Assembly (NCBI GenBank): GCA_048213135.1
Contig: PS015126.1
Location: 1 to 64,000 of the forward strand
From: Reclinomonas americana ATCC 50394
Taxonomy: Eukaryota; Jakobida; Jakobea; Jakobida
DNA: 64,000 nucleotides
Direction: 5' to 3'
Shown: positions 1-10,900 of the stretch, piece by piece
How positions within the stretch are numbered: the stretch's first letter is position 1
Layout: the number at the start of each line of letters is the position of its first letter
The notes under the pieces: generated by a model
What the model was told of the DNA's origin: nothing
Database searches by the model: none
The model's input: only the letters and a program-made list of their open reading frames with translations
Translations under genes and position numbers: made by a program

Positions 1-105
1 ACCGCCGTAAACGTAACGTTAACGTTTACGTTTCGTTTTCGTTTCGTTTTCGTTTCGTTTCGTTCGTTACGTACGTAACGTAAACGTAACACGACGTAGT
101 AGTTA

Positions 106-156
<51 letters not shown>

Positions 157-701
157 CTCTCTCTCTCTCCTCCTCTCTCTCCTCCCTCCTCTCTCTCTCT
201 CTCTCTCTTTCTTGCTTTTGTTTGTTGAGAGATACGTTGTTTTGTTGCATCGGCTGCGGCTTGTTACACCGCGATTATGAGAGCTTCATCACTCTTTCTT
301 TCTTGTTTGTAAGGTAGAAGCTGTGAAACGTGACGCGTTCTTTTCTCATGTCTTCGGCTTCCTACATCGTCTGCGTGCACAACTCGATATAGTGTCTCTC
401 TCTCTCTGACATTCCGCCTCTACATGTGCTTTCCCTCTTTGCCTCTCTCTCGCTCGCCTTTGCCTTTTTCCAAACTCTGCGCAGAACCTGTGTTTCGTGA
501 ATTGCAGGGGGGTCCCTGGGTATTTCGCACTCTCCCTTTCCTCTGCATCAATGTGACATTCCGCCTCCTCCAATTCGCGTGTATCTATTGCATATGCTGA
601 GGTACGCAGAGTCATCGCGTCTCCCTTCCCTCCCTCTCTCCTCTGCCTTTTCCAGACACAGCTCAGATCCTATGTTACGTGGATTGCGGGTTTTCTTTTC
701 T

Positions 702-775
<74 letters not shown>

Positions 776-842
776 TACTACGTACGTACGTACTACGTCG
801 TACGTACGTACGTACGTACGGTAACCGTACGTACGTACGTAC
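1..842. repeat. Low-complexity leader: (CT)n, TTCG/ACGT and (TACG)n tracts
   Basis: The first 110 bases are a degenerate mixture of ACGT, CGTTT and GTAACG words. Two (CT)n tracts follow at about 108-213 and 703-771, and a (TACG)n/(TAC)n tract runs from about 772 to 842 into a gap. The stretch 214-702 has mixed sequence with scattered CT runs; I see no convincing exon in it. Confidence 0.8.
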
Positions 843-1021
843 NNNNNNNNNNNNNNNNNNNNNNNNNNNNNNNNNNNNNNNNNNNNNNNNNNNNNNNNNN
901 NNNNNNNNNNNNNNNNNNNNNNNNNNNNNNNNNNNNNNNNNNNNNNNNNNNNNNNNNNNNNNNNNNNNNNNNNNNNNNNNNNNNNNNNNNNNNNNNNNNN
1001 NNNNNNNNNNNNNNNNNNNNN
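843..1021. other. Assembly gap (N run)
   Basis: Unresolved bases directly after a (TACG)n microsatellite. The 5' exons of the methyltransferase that follows may lie here or before the window. Confidence 0.95.
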
Positions 1022-1068
1022 ATAACCACTGCTGTACGGCCAAGGCGGATGTACGGTACAGCAGCCCT

Positions 1069-1262
1069 TCCCTCTCCTTCCCTCTCCCTTCCCTCCTCCC
1101 TTCCCTCTCCCTTCCCTCCTCCCTTCCCTCTCCCTCTCCCTCTCCCTCGCCCTCTCCCCTTCCCTCTCCCTCTCCCTCTCCCTTCCCTCTCCCCTTCCCT
1201 CTCCCCTTCCCTCTCCCTATCCCCTTCCCTTCCCCCCTTCCTCTCCCTCTCCATCCCTCTCT
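1069..1262 (+). repeat. CCCTTCC/CTCTCC polypyrimidine tract
   Basis: Almost pure pyrimidine on the + strand with CCCTTCCCTCT words. It ends just before the 3' splice site at 1283-1284, so it is probably the long pyrimidine part of an intron of the methyltransferase gene. Confidence 0.7.
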
Positions 1263-1284
1263 CCCTTCACTCATCGCCTCGCAG

Positions 1285-1856
1285 TCCTCCACTCAATCCC
1301 GCAAGCCACTGGCGTCGGCGTCGACATTAGCGTGGCTGCCTTGGCCATGGCACAACGCAACGCACGAAAGCTCAAGCTGCAGGATCGCGCTCGATTCGTG
1401 CACGGGGACTGGTCGCACGCCGGCGAGTTGCAGCGACAGATTGGCGGTGCGTGTGCTCACACATCTTCCTCCTCCCCTCTCCCAATCCCTTTCCGTCCTC
1501 CTCACCCCCTTCTTATTGCGTTCGTGCCAGCCGACGAGTTCTTCGACGTCATCCTCTGCAATCCACCGTACGTGTCGACCAAGGAGTACGCCGCCTTGAG
1601 CATGGATGTGTACCACGAACCGGCAATGGCGCTGCTGGGCGGACGCGACGGACTCGAGTGCTACCGACAAGTGAGCACGGCCGCTGCGCTGTTCTTGCGC
1701 GATCCCGGTGCCGTGCTGTGCCTGGAGATTGGGGCTCGACAGGAGCGAGCGGTGCGCGAAATCATGGAAGAGACGGGCCGCTGGAAGCATCTCTCGACCA
1801 AGCGCGATGGCGCCGGCATCGAGAGGTGCATGATGTTTGCGCTGGCCACCACATAA
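1285..1856 (+). CDS. HemK/PrmC-type N5-glutamine methyltransferase (5' partial)
   Basis: Enzymes of this family use S-adenosylmethionine to methylate the glutamine of the GGQ motif in peptide-chain release factors. Two exons are visible, 1285-1446 and 1531-1856, split by an 84-nt intron that stays open in frame. The first begins after a CAG acceptor and carries the SAM-pocket motif ATGVGVDIS followed by AALAMAQRNA. The second carries the catalytic NPPY tetrapeptide at 1560-1571, then YVSTKEY and the family-typical EPAMALLGGRDGLECYR. The N-terminal helical domain and the start of the Rossmann core are upstream, in the gap or beyond. About 160 residues are seen against roughly 280 in bacterial PrmC. 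The stop is only 30 bp from the stop of the convergent gene. NPPY with the GGRDG loop favours HemK/PrmC over other N6/N5 methyltransferases; whether it is organellar or the MTQ1 type cannot be told. Confidence 0.85.
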
Positions 1857-1886
1857 TACACGTAGACTGTCCAATTTTCACAGCGT

Positions 1887-4414
1887 TCAGTCCTCCCACT
1901 TGTACACGAATAATTGCGAGGCCGACAGCGTGATGAGTGCGTCGAGCTCGCTGTTGTGGTGCACGTCCAGTACCTGCGACGAATGCGCCTGTAATCTCTG
2001 ATGCTCTTCGTCTGCGTTCACCGGCCACACAATGGGCTGTGCGCGCAAAAGTGAGTCAAGCATGCACAACGGAAGTACATAGTGAGAGAGGCACGACAAA
2101 CCCGCTTGCTCTGCTCATCGCCGCCGATCACCATGGGGATGCCGTCGCCAGTGGCCCCCGCCACAATCACGCTCGTCAGAGCGTGGCGACAGTGCTGCAA
2201 GCCGTACGTGAAGCCGCCGATCCGCTTGTCGGCCTCGAACTTGCGGAGCGTGTCGGACCAGTGCAGCACCACGTGTGCCGGTTCAACGGCACCCTCCTGC
2301 GCAGCAGCAGCGGCGGCGGCAACGGCAGGCAGTTGTCGATACGAGAGCATCATTCGCTCCGTGGTCTTGTCCGTCGTCATGGCGGTGCAGCCGGCGGGCG
2401 GCACACCACCGGCGCCAAACAAGGGTGACTGACGAGGTCACTCGCGGTGAGAAAAACTCGACAATTCCACCTCCTTTTGCCCCCTCGTTCCTCACCTCCG
2501 CAATCGGACTGCCAGGCAGCGGTTGGTACGAGTCGGCCCGACGCGCGGCCACCACACCGGTCGGTGAGGCTCCGACGAGGAGACCGCCGGCGACTCGACT
2601 GACGTACGAGAGCGAGTGCACGGCCGCACGACCGCCACACGCCAGCTCGTGGACCGAGCCGCGCGTTTGGCGCAAATCAAACACTCGCACCTGACCTTGC
2701 TCGAGACCGGCAAACACCACATTGGCGTCGTCGTCGCAAAAGGCCACGCTCCATCCGCACAGCTCGGTGGGGAAGCTGCGCGGGAGCGGGAGGAGGTGAG
2801 GAGAACACAACAAGACATGCGGTACTCTCGGACTCGCACCTGACGGCAATCGCTCGCGACCGCAAGTCGACAATCTGCAGCACCTTGTCGAACGACACGG
2901 AAGCCACGTGTTTGCTGAGCGGTGCACTGGAGAGATCGCGCACTTCCTTTTTGCCGAGCATGAAGCTGTCGGTGGCCGGGTGCACCGCATCCAATCGTTG
3001 CAGATCCACTGCGCGGATGCCCGCACAATTGCCGGCGCTACAACGATAACCATGGGGGAGACAGTACAGTCAGCAGCAGCAGCAACAGCACCTCACACGA
3101 GAGGAACGAGAAAAAACAGGCCTGGAGAGAAACGACGTCAGGGCAACATCGCCCAGCTCCGCGCAAAACGTCATGCACCGCGAGTTGTTGAGCGCCGCCG
3201 AACCCAAGCTCACGAAGCGACCGCGGTACCACACACGACTCGAGCCGCTCCCGGCCGCCGCCGAGGCACCGCCGCCGCCGCCACAGCCGTCGCCGGTCAT
3301 TGCAGAGGTCGGCTCGAGTCGTCGGGCCTTGTTCAGCTCGTTGGTGACCATGTTCAGTCGCAACGACAACTCGGCGTTCTGGCGAGCGCACAACGGGGGG
3401 TCAACTTTGAAGGAAAGAGGGGAGAGACCACCACGAAGCACCTCTTTCTTGAGTCGGGTGTTCTCGCTGGTCAGCACCTGCAGCCGCTGCGCCGTCTCCG
3501 TCGTCACACTATTGTCCACGACCGCCAGGTGCGCGTCGAACAGCACACGAATATCCTTGATCGCGGCGCCTCGGCGGCACGTGGGACATCGGCGATTGTC
3601 GCGCGCCTGCGACTGTAGCCACTGCTCCACGCATCGCTTGCCAAACAGGTGACCGCAGGGCAGGCACGAGAGGTGATGTGCGCCAGTGCTGGTGCACGGC
3701 TCGTCGCAAATGATGCAGCGAGTCTGCCAGGAGAAGGGTTAGGCAGCAAGGGAAAAGGCGAGGGAGACGGAGAAAACGGACGCAACCAAGGTCGGTTCAG
3801 GTTTGTTGCGTTTTCTCGGTGGCGACTGCCGGTCGGACACGGAGGTGGCAGTGGTTGTCGTTGTTGTTGTTGAGCTTGTGGGAGAGGCGCTTCGCTCTCG
3901 GCGGCGAGAGGGTGGTGAAGGTGGTGGTGGTGGCGGAAGTCGGGTGATGGATGGTGGTGGAAGAGGAGGAGGATGGGGGGCGCTGCTGACAAGGGGAAAG
4001 GGATGAGGGGAAGGGAGGGTAGGGAGGGAGGAAAGGAGGGAGGGAGGGAGAAGGCAGCGAGAGAAAGAGAAAGAGAGAGACAATAGAGAGAAAGAGAGAG
4101 AAAGCGATAGACATGAGAAAAGGAGAGCGCACACAGCAAGGCAGCAAGAGCGGGAGATGGCTTCTGAATTGCATCACAAAACGTCACTTCTCTTCTTTCC
4201 TCCTCCCCTTCTCTCTCCCCCTCACACACTCACTACCTCTTTCGCACTCACCTCAGTTGCGCCGCAGGAACGGCGACAACCTCCACAGGTTCATCGACTT
4301 CCATCTCCCTCTCTTCCCCTTCATCATCATCACCAGCATCACCGACATCGACATCGACTTCATCATCATCCACAACAACAGTGACTGCATTCTCCACTTG
4401 CACCGCATCGTGAT

Positions 4415-4446
<32 letters not shown>

Positions 4447-4613
4447 TCATCGTCGTCATCGTCACCAAGAACAACAACAACATCATCATCATCATCCACT
4501 TCACCAGCGACATTGTCAAGCACGTCGTCAGCAACAACGACTTCCACCAACTCCAGCACAGCTTGCTCTGCTCTCTCGCCAGTGAGGTCTACCGCATCGT
4601 GCGGCGACGACAT
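1887..4613 (-). CDS. RFWD3-like E3 ubiquitin ligase (RING, coiled coil, WD40)
   Basis: RFWD3 ubiquitinates RPA and RAD51 at stalled forks and DNA crosslinks. Seven exons join in frame on the minus strand: 4613-4252, 3985-3787, 3723-3092, 3037-2840, 2775-2496, 2428-2102 and 2036-1887, giving about 715 residues (human RFWD3 is 774). The order is: a very acidic N-terminus with long Asp runs; a Pro/Ser/Thr linker; a RING starting CIICDEPC and continuing through CGHLFGKRC to CPTC; a coiled coil (TAQRLQVLTSENTRLKKEV); and a WD40 half with DKVLQIVDLRSR and GQVRVFDLRQTRG. It ends LFVYKWED, close to the KWE terminus of animal RFWD3. The start is the Met opening MSSPHDAVDLTGE; exon 2 is the least certain exon, and its donor is GTTGCG. 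The gene shares a 360-bp divergent spacer with the first NHL gene. Prp19 was considered, but the zinc-ligand RING excludes a U-box. Confidence 0.88.
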
Positions 4614-4972
4614 TTGGCGACGAGATGAGAGTGAGAGGGGTTTCCTGCAAATTGTGCGCGAAATGGATCCATGGAGGTGCGAGCACGAAGTGTCGGCGGC
4701 ACAGCTCGAGCTTATGGTTCGTAGGGATGAGCTCACTACTTCCGCCAAGGAATGTTGCATCAAGGTCAGAATGTTGAATGCGGATTTGGCATCGGTCGGA
4801 GCTTCGCCACGGCGCGCGTGCGCGCGATTGCCAGCCATCAAGCGACTCCCTATATGTGCAGCTCATCATCGACTTCGGCTTTCACAAGTTCTGCGTGCTC
4901 GGCTTTCCGCACCACATTTTGGCGCCAATTTGCACCGTTTTCGTTTTCAAAGCATCTTCTATTGTAGCCGAC
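4614..4972. promoter_or_regulatory. Divergent promoter region between RFWD3-like gene and NHL gene A
   Basis: This 359-bp spacer separates two start codons that point away from each other. It contains the palindrome TTGGCGCCAA near 4919-4928, about 45 bp before the start at 4973. No TATA box is evident. Regulation is inferred from position only. Confidence 0.5.
4919..4928. promoter_or_regulatory. TTGGCGCCAA palindrome (E2F-like site)
   Basis: A perfect 10-bp palindrome embedded in TTGGCGCCAATTTGCACC. The same 18 bases recur before paralogue B. The core resembles the E2F/DP consensus TTTSGCGC. Binding is inferred; the recurrence in both promoters is seen directly. Confidence 0.5.
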
Positions 4973-7900
4973 ATGCGTGCCGCTATCAACCTCACTCTCG
5001 TCGTTCTCTTTTTCATCCACTCGCTCGCTGTCACTGCAAGTTGCGTGCGTTTGTGTGTGTGTGTGTTGTGCACGCTTTTTCGCGCCTTGTGCACCTTGTG
5101 TGTTGATGCTCTCACACACGCACTCACACTCCTCTCCCAATCCACCTCTGCGCAGACGCACAGACAGTCACCACTGCCGTCGCCAACAGCATCACCGGCA
5201 CCACCGGTACTCTCAATGCGTGGGTCAATCCCAACAATGTCGCCGGAGGCACAACCAACTCCTTCGAGTGGTCTCCATACTCCGCCGCCATTGGTGTCTC
5301 CTCGGCCACTGTCTCCACCTTTGTGGGCACTGCAGGCACCTCGGGAACAACGGACGGTGTTGGCGCAAGTGCCTTGCTCTACGGGCCACTGGTTTGTTTT
5401 GCAGTGTCCTTGTTGTTTCTGCTGCTATCGTGTGCTTCGCCGACTCAGCGACTACGCTCTCAACAGGGGCTGGCTTTCGACGCAGCAGGCAACTTGTATG
5501 TTGGCGACTGCGGGTTTGTCACGCTCTTCCTTGTCTGCAGTCTGTCGATTCGTCTCTCTCACTCTTTTACACGCAATGTCGGTGGCAGCAACTNNNNNNN
5601 NNNNNNNNNNNNNGAGGGGGAGGGAGGGAGGGGGAGAGGGAGAAAACTAGCGCCATGCATTTCTCTATTCTCAACTGCGTCTTCTGTTTGTGCGTGAGTG
5701 CAGCCGACCGCGTGACCAATTCCATCCGAGCCATCGACACGGTGGCGATGACGGTGACGACCGTGGCGGGATCGACGAGCGGCGTCGCTGGATCCACGGA
5801 TGCCACTGGTAATTTATTCATAATAGGAGGCCCAGTGTGACTGTTTGCATGCGTGCTGACCAATGTGCATCAGGAACGGCTGCTCGCTTCAGCACACCAG
5901 TGGGATTGGCATACGACACAGGAAACAATGTCATTTATGTTGCCGATGTTGAGTATCCCCTCTACCACCCCACGCACGCTGATCACATCGCTTCTTTATT
6001 CTGACGCACTGAACTCCACAGACTGGCAACAACATCGTGCGAAGCATCCGAGTGTCAGACTCGTCAGTAAGCACCATCGCTGGTGCGGCGGGCATGAGTG
6101 GCTCAGCCAACGGCAGTGCACTGACCGTCGCCCGCTTCGACTTGCCGCATTATGTTGTATTTGATGCCTCGACCGCATCAGTGCTCATTGCCGATTTCAA
6201 CACGCACACCGTCCGTCGCCTCTCGCTGGCGTCGCAATCGGTGTCGGCCACACCCGCCACTGCCACTGGCTCCCTCGCCACTTCGATCACTGCCTCACTG
6301 ACTGGGTTGGCGAGCAACTGGACATACTATTATCGCGCCGTTGGTGTCACCTCCGCACCCAGCACCATCAATGGCGCCACCGTGTCGTTCACCACCACCA
6401 CCAATGTGGCTCCGACCGATATTAGCTGCTCGTCGACGACGTATGTGTCGCCGTCGGTGGCGAATCAAGTCGTGTGTGCGCTGCAGACGACGGACGCGAA
6501 TGCGGGCCAGTCGTTCACGTACTCGATTGTCGGTGGCGCCAATAGTGCAGTGTTTTCGATCAGCGGACAGTCGCTGGTGATTGTGGCGGCGGGGCAGGCG
6601 GGCAGCTCGCTGGCGGTGACGATCCGGTCGACCGATAACGGATCGCCGGCGCTCTTCTTCGACAAGGCGTTCACCATTGCCACGGGTGAGGCACATGTTA
6701 CCCTGCATGGTCTTGTGTGCTCTGTGTCTGTCTGTCCATCTATCTATCTTGCATCTCTCAAGCACACACGCGCGCGCATGTAGCGCAGGTTGCTTCACCA
6801 TGTTGTCTCTCTGCTGCCCACCTTTCTCTATTGCGTTTGTCTCTCTTTTTCTCATTCTCATGCTTTCCCGTCTTGCGGGTTGATTCATTCTCTTGCCCCT
6901 TCCTCATCTCTCATTTCTCTTCTGTGCAACATTGTGTCTACCCCTCGTTCTCCGTTGCCACTTTTCTTGTCTCTCCTTTGCTCGCTGGTTCTCTCATGCG
7001 TTATCCAGTTTTCTTCAAGATGTTGCCTCTTTCCTGTCCTCCTCCTTCTCCTCGGCCTCTTCCTTGTTCTTCTTCTCATTCTTCTTCTTCCTCTTCTTTT
7101 CTCCTCATTCCGCACTCCTCCTCCTCGTCCTCCTCCTCCTCCTCCTCTTCCCATGCTGATCATGATGCCCCACTTTTTCTATATGCCACAGCCACCCAAT
7201 CGCTGGCGACACTGGCGGCCAGCAGTGTGACCACCTCGACGGCGACATTGAATGCGGTGGTGGGCAACTCTGTGGCGGCGTCAACAATGACCAACTCGTT
7301 CGAGTGGGCGCCCTCGGCGGCTGCGTTGGGAGTCACGCCAGCAGTGTCAACGTGGTTGGGCACNNNNNNNNNNNNNNNNNNNNACCATACAACACACACG
7401 AACCAACGTACAGTCGATTGGCCGTCGAGTCCAGTGCCAAGCCGTTGGGTCCGCCAAACCGTGCTGTTGTTGCACATGCCCCATCAGCTGTACCGGAAGA
7501 TCCGATCGTGCCACAGTAGGTGGTGACCTCGCCGCCGAATGTGACCTAAGAAACGGAGTAACGTTGTGTGATCATACAAACACAGCGGTCGTAGATGCGC
7601 GCACGCACCTTTCTGATGGCGTTGTTCTGCCAGTCACCAACGTACATTGCCTTGTTCGAAGGATCAACCACGATGCCATGCGGTCTGTTAAACCTCGCAC
7701 TGGATCCAGTGCCATTGGCAGTGCCGGATGACCCGTTGCCAGCCAGTGTCGATAGAGAGCCGGACGGAGTGCTCACACGGATGGCATGGTTAAATTGCTG
7801 GAGGCGGCAACCGTCAGGGGCAGAGGAACTCTTTCACAGACATCGACAGCAACGCAACATCAACAATGTAGAGGTACCCTGTGGTCAAGTCAATCGACAC

Positions 7901-10900
7901 ATCGGTTGGTGAATCAAACCGCACGGCGCTGCCGATCCCATCGACCAAGCTTACAGCTCCGGCAGTTCCCAGAAACGTCGACGTCACGCCTGCACTCGTC
8001 ACTCGTCGAATCGTGCGGTTCCACATATCGCACACGAACGCAGTGCCCGAAGCATCAAAAGCGATGCTCTGCAATGCCAAAGTGAGCACTGAGTTATAAA
8101 CCATGCAAGGGAGACAACTCACCATCGGTGCAAATAAACGAGCAGCAGTCCCCGTGCCATCTGTCGAACCAGACATGCCCGCCNNNNNNNNNNNNNNNNN
8201 NNNNNNNNNNNNNNNNNNNNNNNNNNNNNNNNNNNNNNNNNNNNNNNNNNNNNNNNNNNNNNNNNNNNNNNNNNNNNNNNNNNNNNNNNNNNNNNNNNNN
8301 NNNNNNNNNNNNNNNNNNNNNNNNNNNNNNNNNNNNNNNNNNNNNNNNNNNNNNNNNNNNNNNNNNNNNNNNNNNNNNNNNNNNNNNNNNNNNNNNNNNN
8401 NNNNNNNNNNNNNNNNNNNNNNNNNNNNNNNNNNNNNNNNNNNNNNNNNNNNNNNNNNNNNNNNNNNNNNNNNNNNNNNNNNNNNNNNNNNNNNNNNNNN
8501 NNNNNNNNNNNNNNNNNNNNNNNNNNNNNNNNNNNNNNNNNNNNNNNNNNNNNNNNNNNNNNNNNNNNNNNNNNNNNNNNNNNNNNNNNNNNNNNNNNNN
8601 NNNNNNNNNNNNNNNNNNNNNNNNNNNNNNNNNNNNNNNNNNNNNNNNNNNNNNNNNNNNNNNNNNNNNNNNNNNNNNNNNNNNNNNNNNNNNNNNNNNN
8701 NNNNNNNNNNCTATGCTATTATTGTGACACTAGATGTGCACTTACGCGGTTGGATGCGAGCAGCTGATCGATTGCGCCACAACATTCGCGCTATTGACAT
8801 GCTGGCGATGACCGTATCGACTCTGGCCGGTTCGCTCACCGCCGTAGCAGGGTCGACAGATGCCACAGGCACTGCGGCTCGATTCAGCGAACCCATTGGC
8901 CTCCAGCTTGATCGAGCTCGTGGCGTTCTTTACGTTGCTGATGTTGCGTCGGGTTATTATGCAACGGACGTAAAGTAGTTTCTCGAATCATTTATTTTTA
9001 TGCCTGTTGAAGTTTAACAACTCCACCATTCGCCAAGTCGTCGTCAGCACCGGCGCCGTAACAACCATCGCCGGCGCTGCGGGAGCCACAGGAACAGCCG
9101 ACGGCAGCCCTGTGACAAGTGCTCGATTCAATGGCCCGGTTTGTTCGTCGGGTGCTTGTGGCGACTAATTTGATGCGTCTCTCATTTTGTCAGTCCAGGC
9201 GTTCATGGCGTACGATGCCACATCATCCACTCTGTATATTGCAGGTGTGCGATGAAAGGAGAGATTGAACCATCGTTTTGTCTTGTCCTCTTTCTCATAT
9301 TGCACCGTAGATTACAACAACAGCACCATTCGCCGACTCACCATTGGCTCTGCCACCATCTCGGCCACTCCGGCCACCTCCGGCGTCGCCTCCAGCACCG
9401 CCCTCACCGCATCGCTGACATCTCTCGCCGCCAGTTGGACGTACTACTTTCGTGCCCTCGCCACCTCCACCGTGCCCAGCACTCTCACCGGCTCCACCAT
9501 GTCCTTCGCCACCTCTAACTCGGCACCGAACGACATTGCGTGCACCGGAACGAATACGTATGTCGCGCCGTCGACAGCCAGTGTTCCGTTGTGTACGATG
9601 AGCACCAGCGACGGCAATGGAGGCCAGTCGTACACGTACGCAGTCAGCGGTGGCGCAAACGGCAGCGCGTTCTCCGTGAGCGCTGGCGCCCAGTTGCAGA
9701 TCACCTCGGCGGGACAGTCGAGCAGTCCACTGGTTGTCATGATCCGCTCGTTCGACAATGGCACGCCGCCGATGTTCTTCGACAAGTCATTCAGTGTGAC
9801 GTCGGGTGAGTGGATGATTGATTGAGAATGTTGTGTTTCTTGGGGTGGATGCTGACCTTGTCTTCCACAGTGAACAATGCACCAACCGCGGTGACGCTGA
9901 GTGCGAGCTCGTACATTCCGCCCAGCACAGCGGGACTGGCGATCGGCACGATGAGCACGAGTGATGTGGACTCGCAGCAGTCGTTCACATATTCGGTGGT
10001 GGGTGGTGCGAGCAGTGCGCTGGTGACGATTGCGTCTGGTAATCAGCTACAGTTTGCGAGTGCGGGCGTAGCGGCATCGTTGGTGGTGATTGTGCGCACG
10101 ACCGACAATGGCAATCCTGCGATGTCGTTTGACCAGACGCTCAACATTGCTGGTTGCGTGCTGTTGTGATTGCGAATCGTCGTGATGCGTAATGGTGCTG
10201 ATGGTGTGGCCTCTGCAGCGCCGACTGTGACGTCGCTGTCGGCCACCTTTGTGTCGGCACTGGCTGGCCAATTGATAACACTGACCGGAACTGGATTGCT
10301 GAACAACTCGGCCGATGCGTCGGCGTATGTGTTGGCCACTCCCCTTTGTGGCGCCACAACACCGCCGACGGCCGTGGCCAGCACCACCGTCAGCAGTGCA
10401 TTCGGGAGTACGACCAGTATCACGCTGACGATTGGAGCGGCGGGTGCAGCCGTGGGCACGTACGAGCTGTGCACGCGATGGGCGCCTGCCAAGACATATT
10501 TGGCCGTGTCGGCATTTGCCATTGGTGAGACTGAGGGGAGAGGGGAGACGGGAGAGAGAAGGTGGGGGAAGGAGAAGGAGTGGAGGAACAAGGAAAGGGA
10601 GTTGGGTGGAAGAGAGGGCACAGGAAGAGGGTGAGTGGCGAGGGAAGAGAGCGCAGGGAGAGGAGAGGAGCGAGGAGGGAAAGGGAAAGGGAAAGGGAAG
10701 GGAACTGGAGAGAAAGAGAGAGAGCAGCGGGAGAAAGAGCGAAGAGGGAGAAGTGAGAAGGAGAGTGACGGGGAAGCAGGGAAAGGGGAGAGAGAGAAGG
10801 CAGAGGGAGATGGAGAAAAAGCGGAAGAGGGAGAGGAAGAGGAAGAGGTAGAGGGAGAGGAGAGCGGGGAGAGTGAGGAGACTGAGAAAGAGAGCTGAAC

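Noticed and set aside
703-842. Open frames encoding (SL)n, (RE)n or (TYV)n
   Set aside because: They are translations of (CT)n, (GA)n and (TACG)n microsatellites in several frames; similar frames at 26.6, 27.7, 34.9, 46.0 and 47.0 kb were dropped for the same reason.
1887-3723. First impression of a Prp19 homologue (E3 ligase with WD40)
   Set aside because: The N-terminal domain has full RING zinc ligands (CIIC ... CGHLFGKRC ... CPTC), not a U-box, and the coiled coil plus the KWED end match RFWD3.
7546-8176. Separate minus-strand NHL gene inside paralogue A
   Set aside because: Its exons equal those of paralogue B in order once reversed, and it is delimited by gaps; it is part of paralogue A, misoriented.
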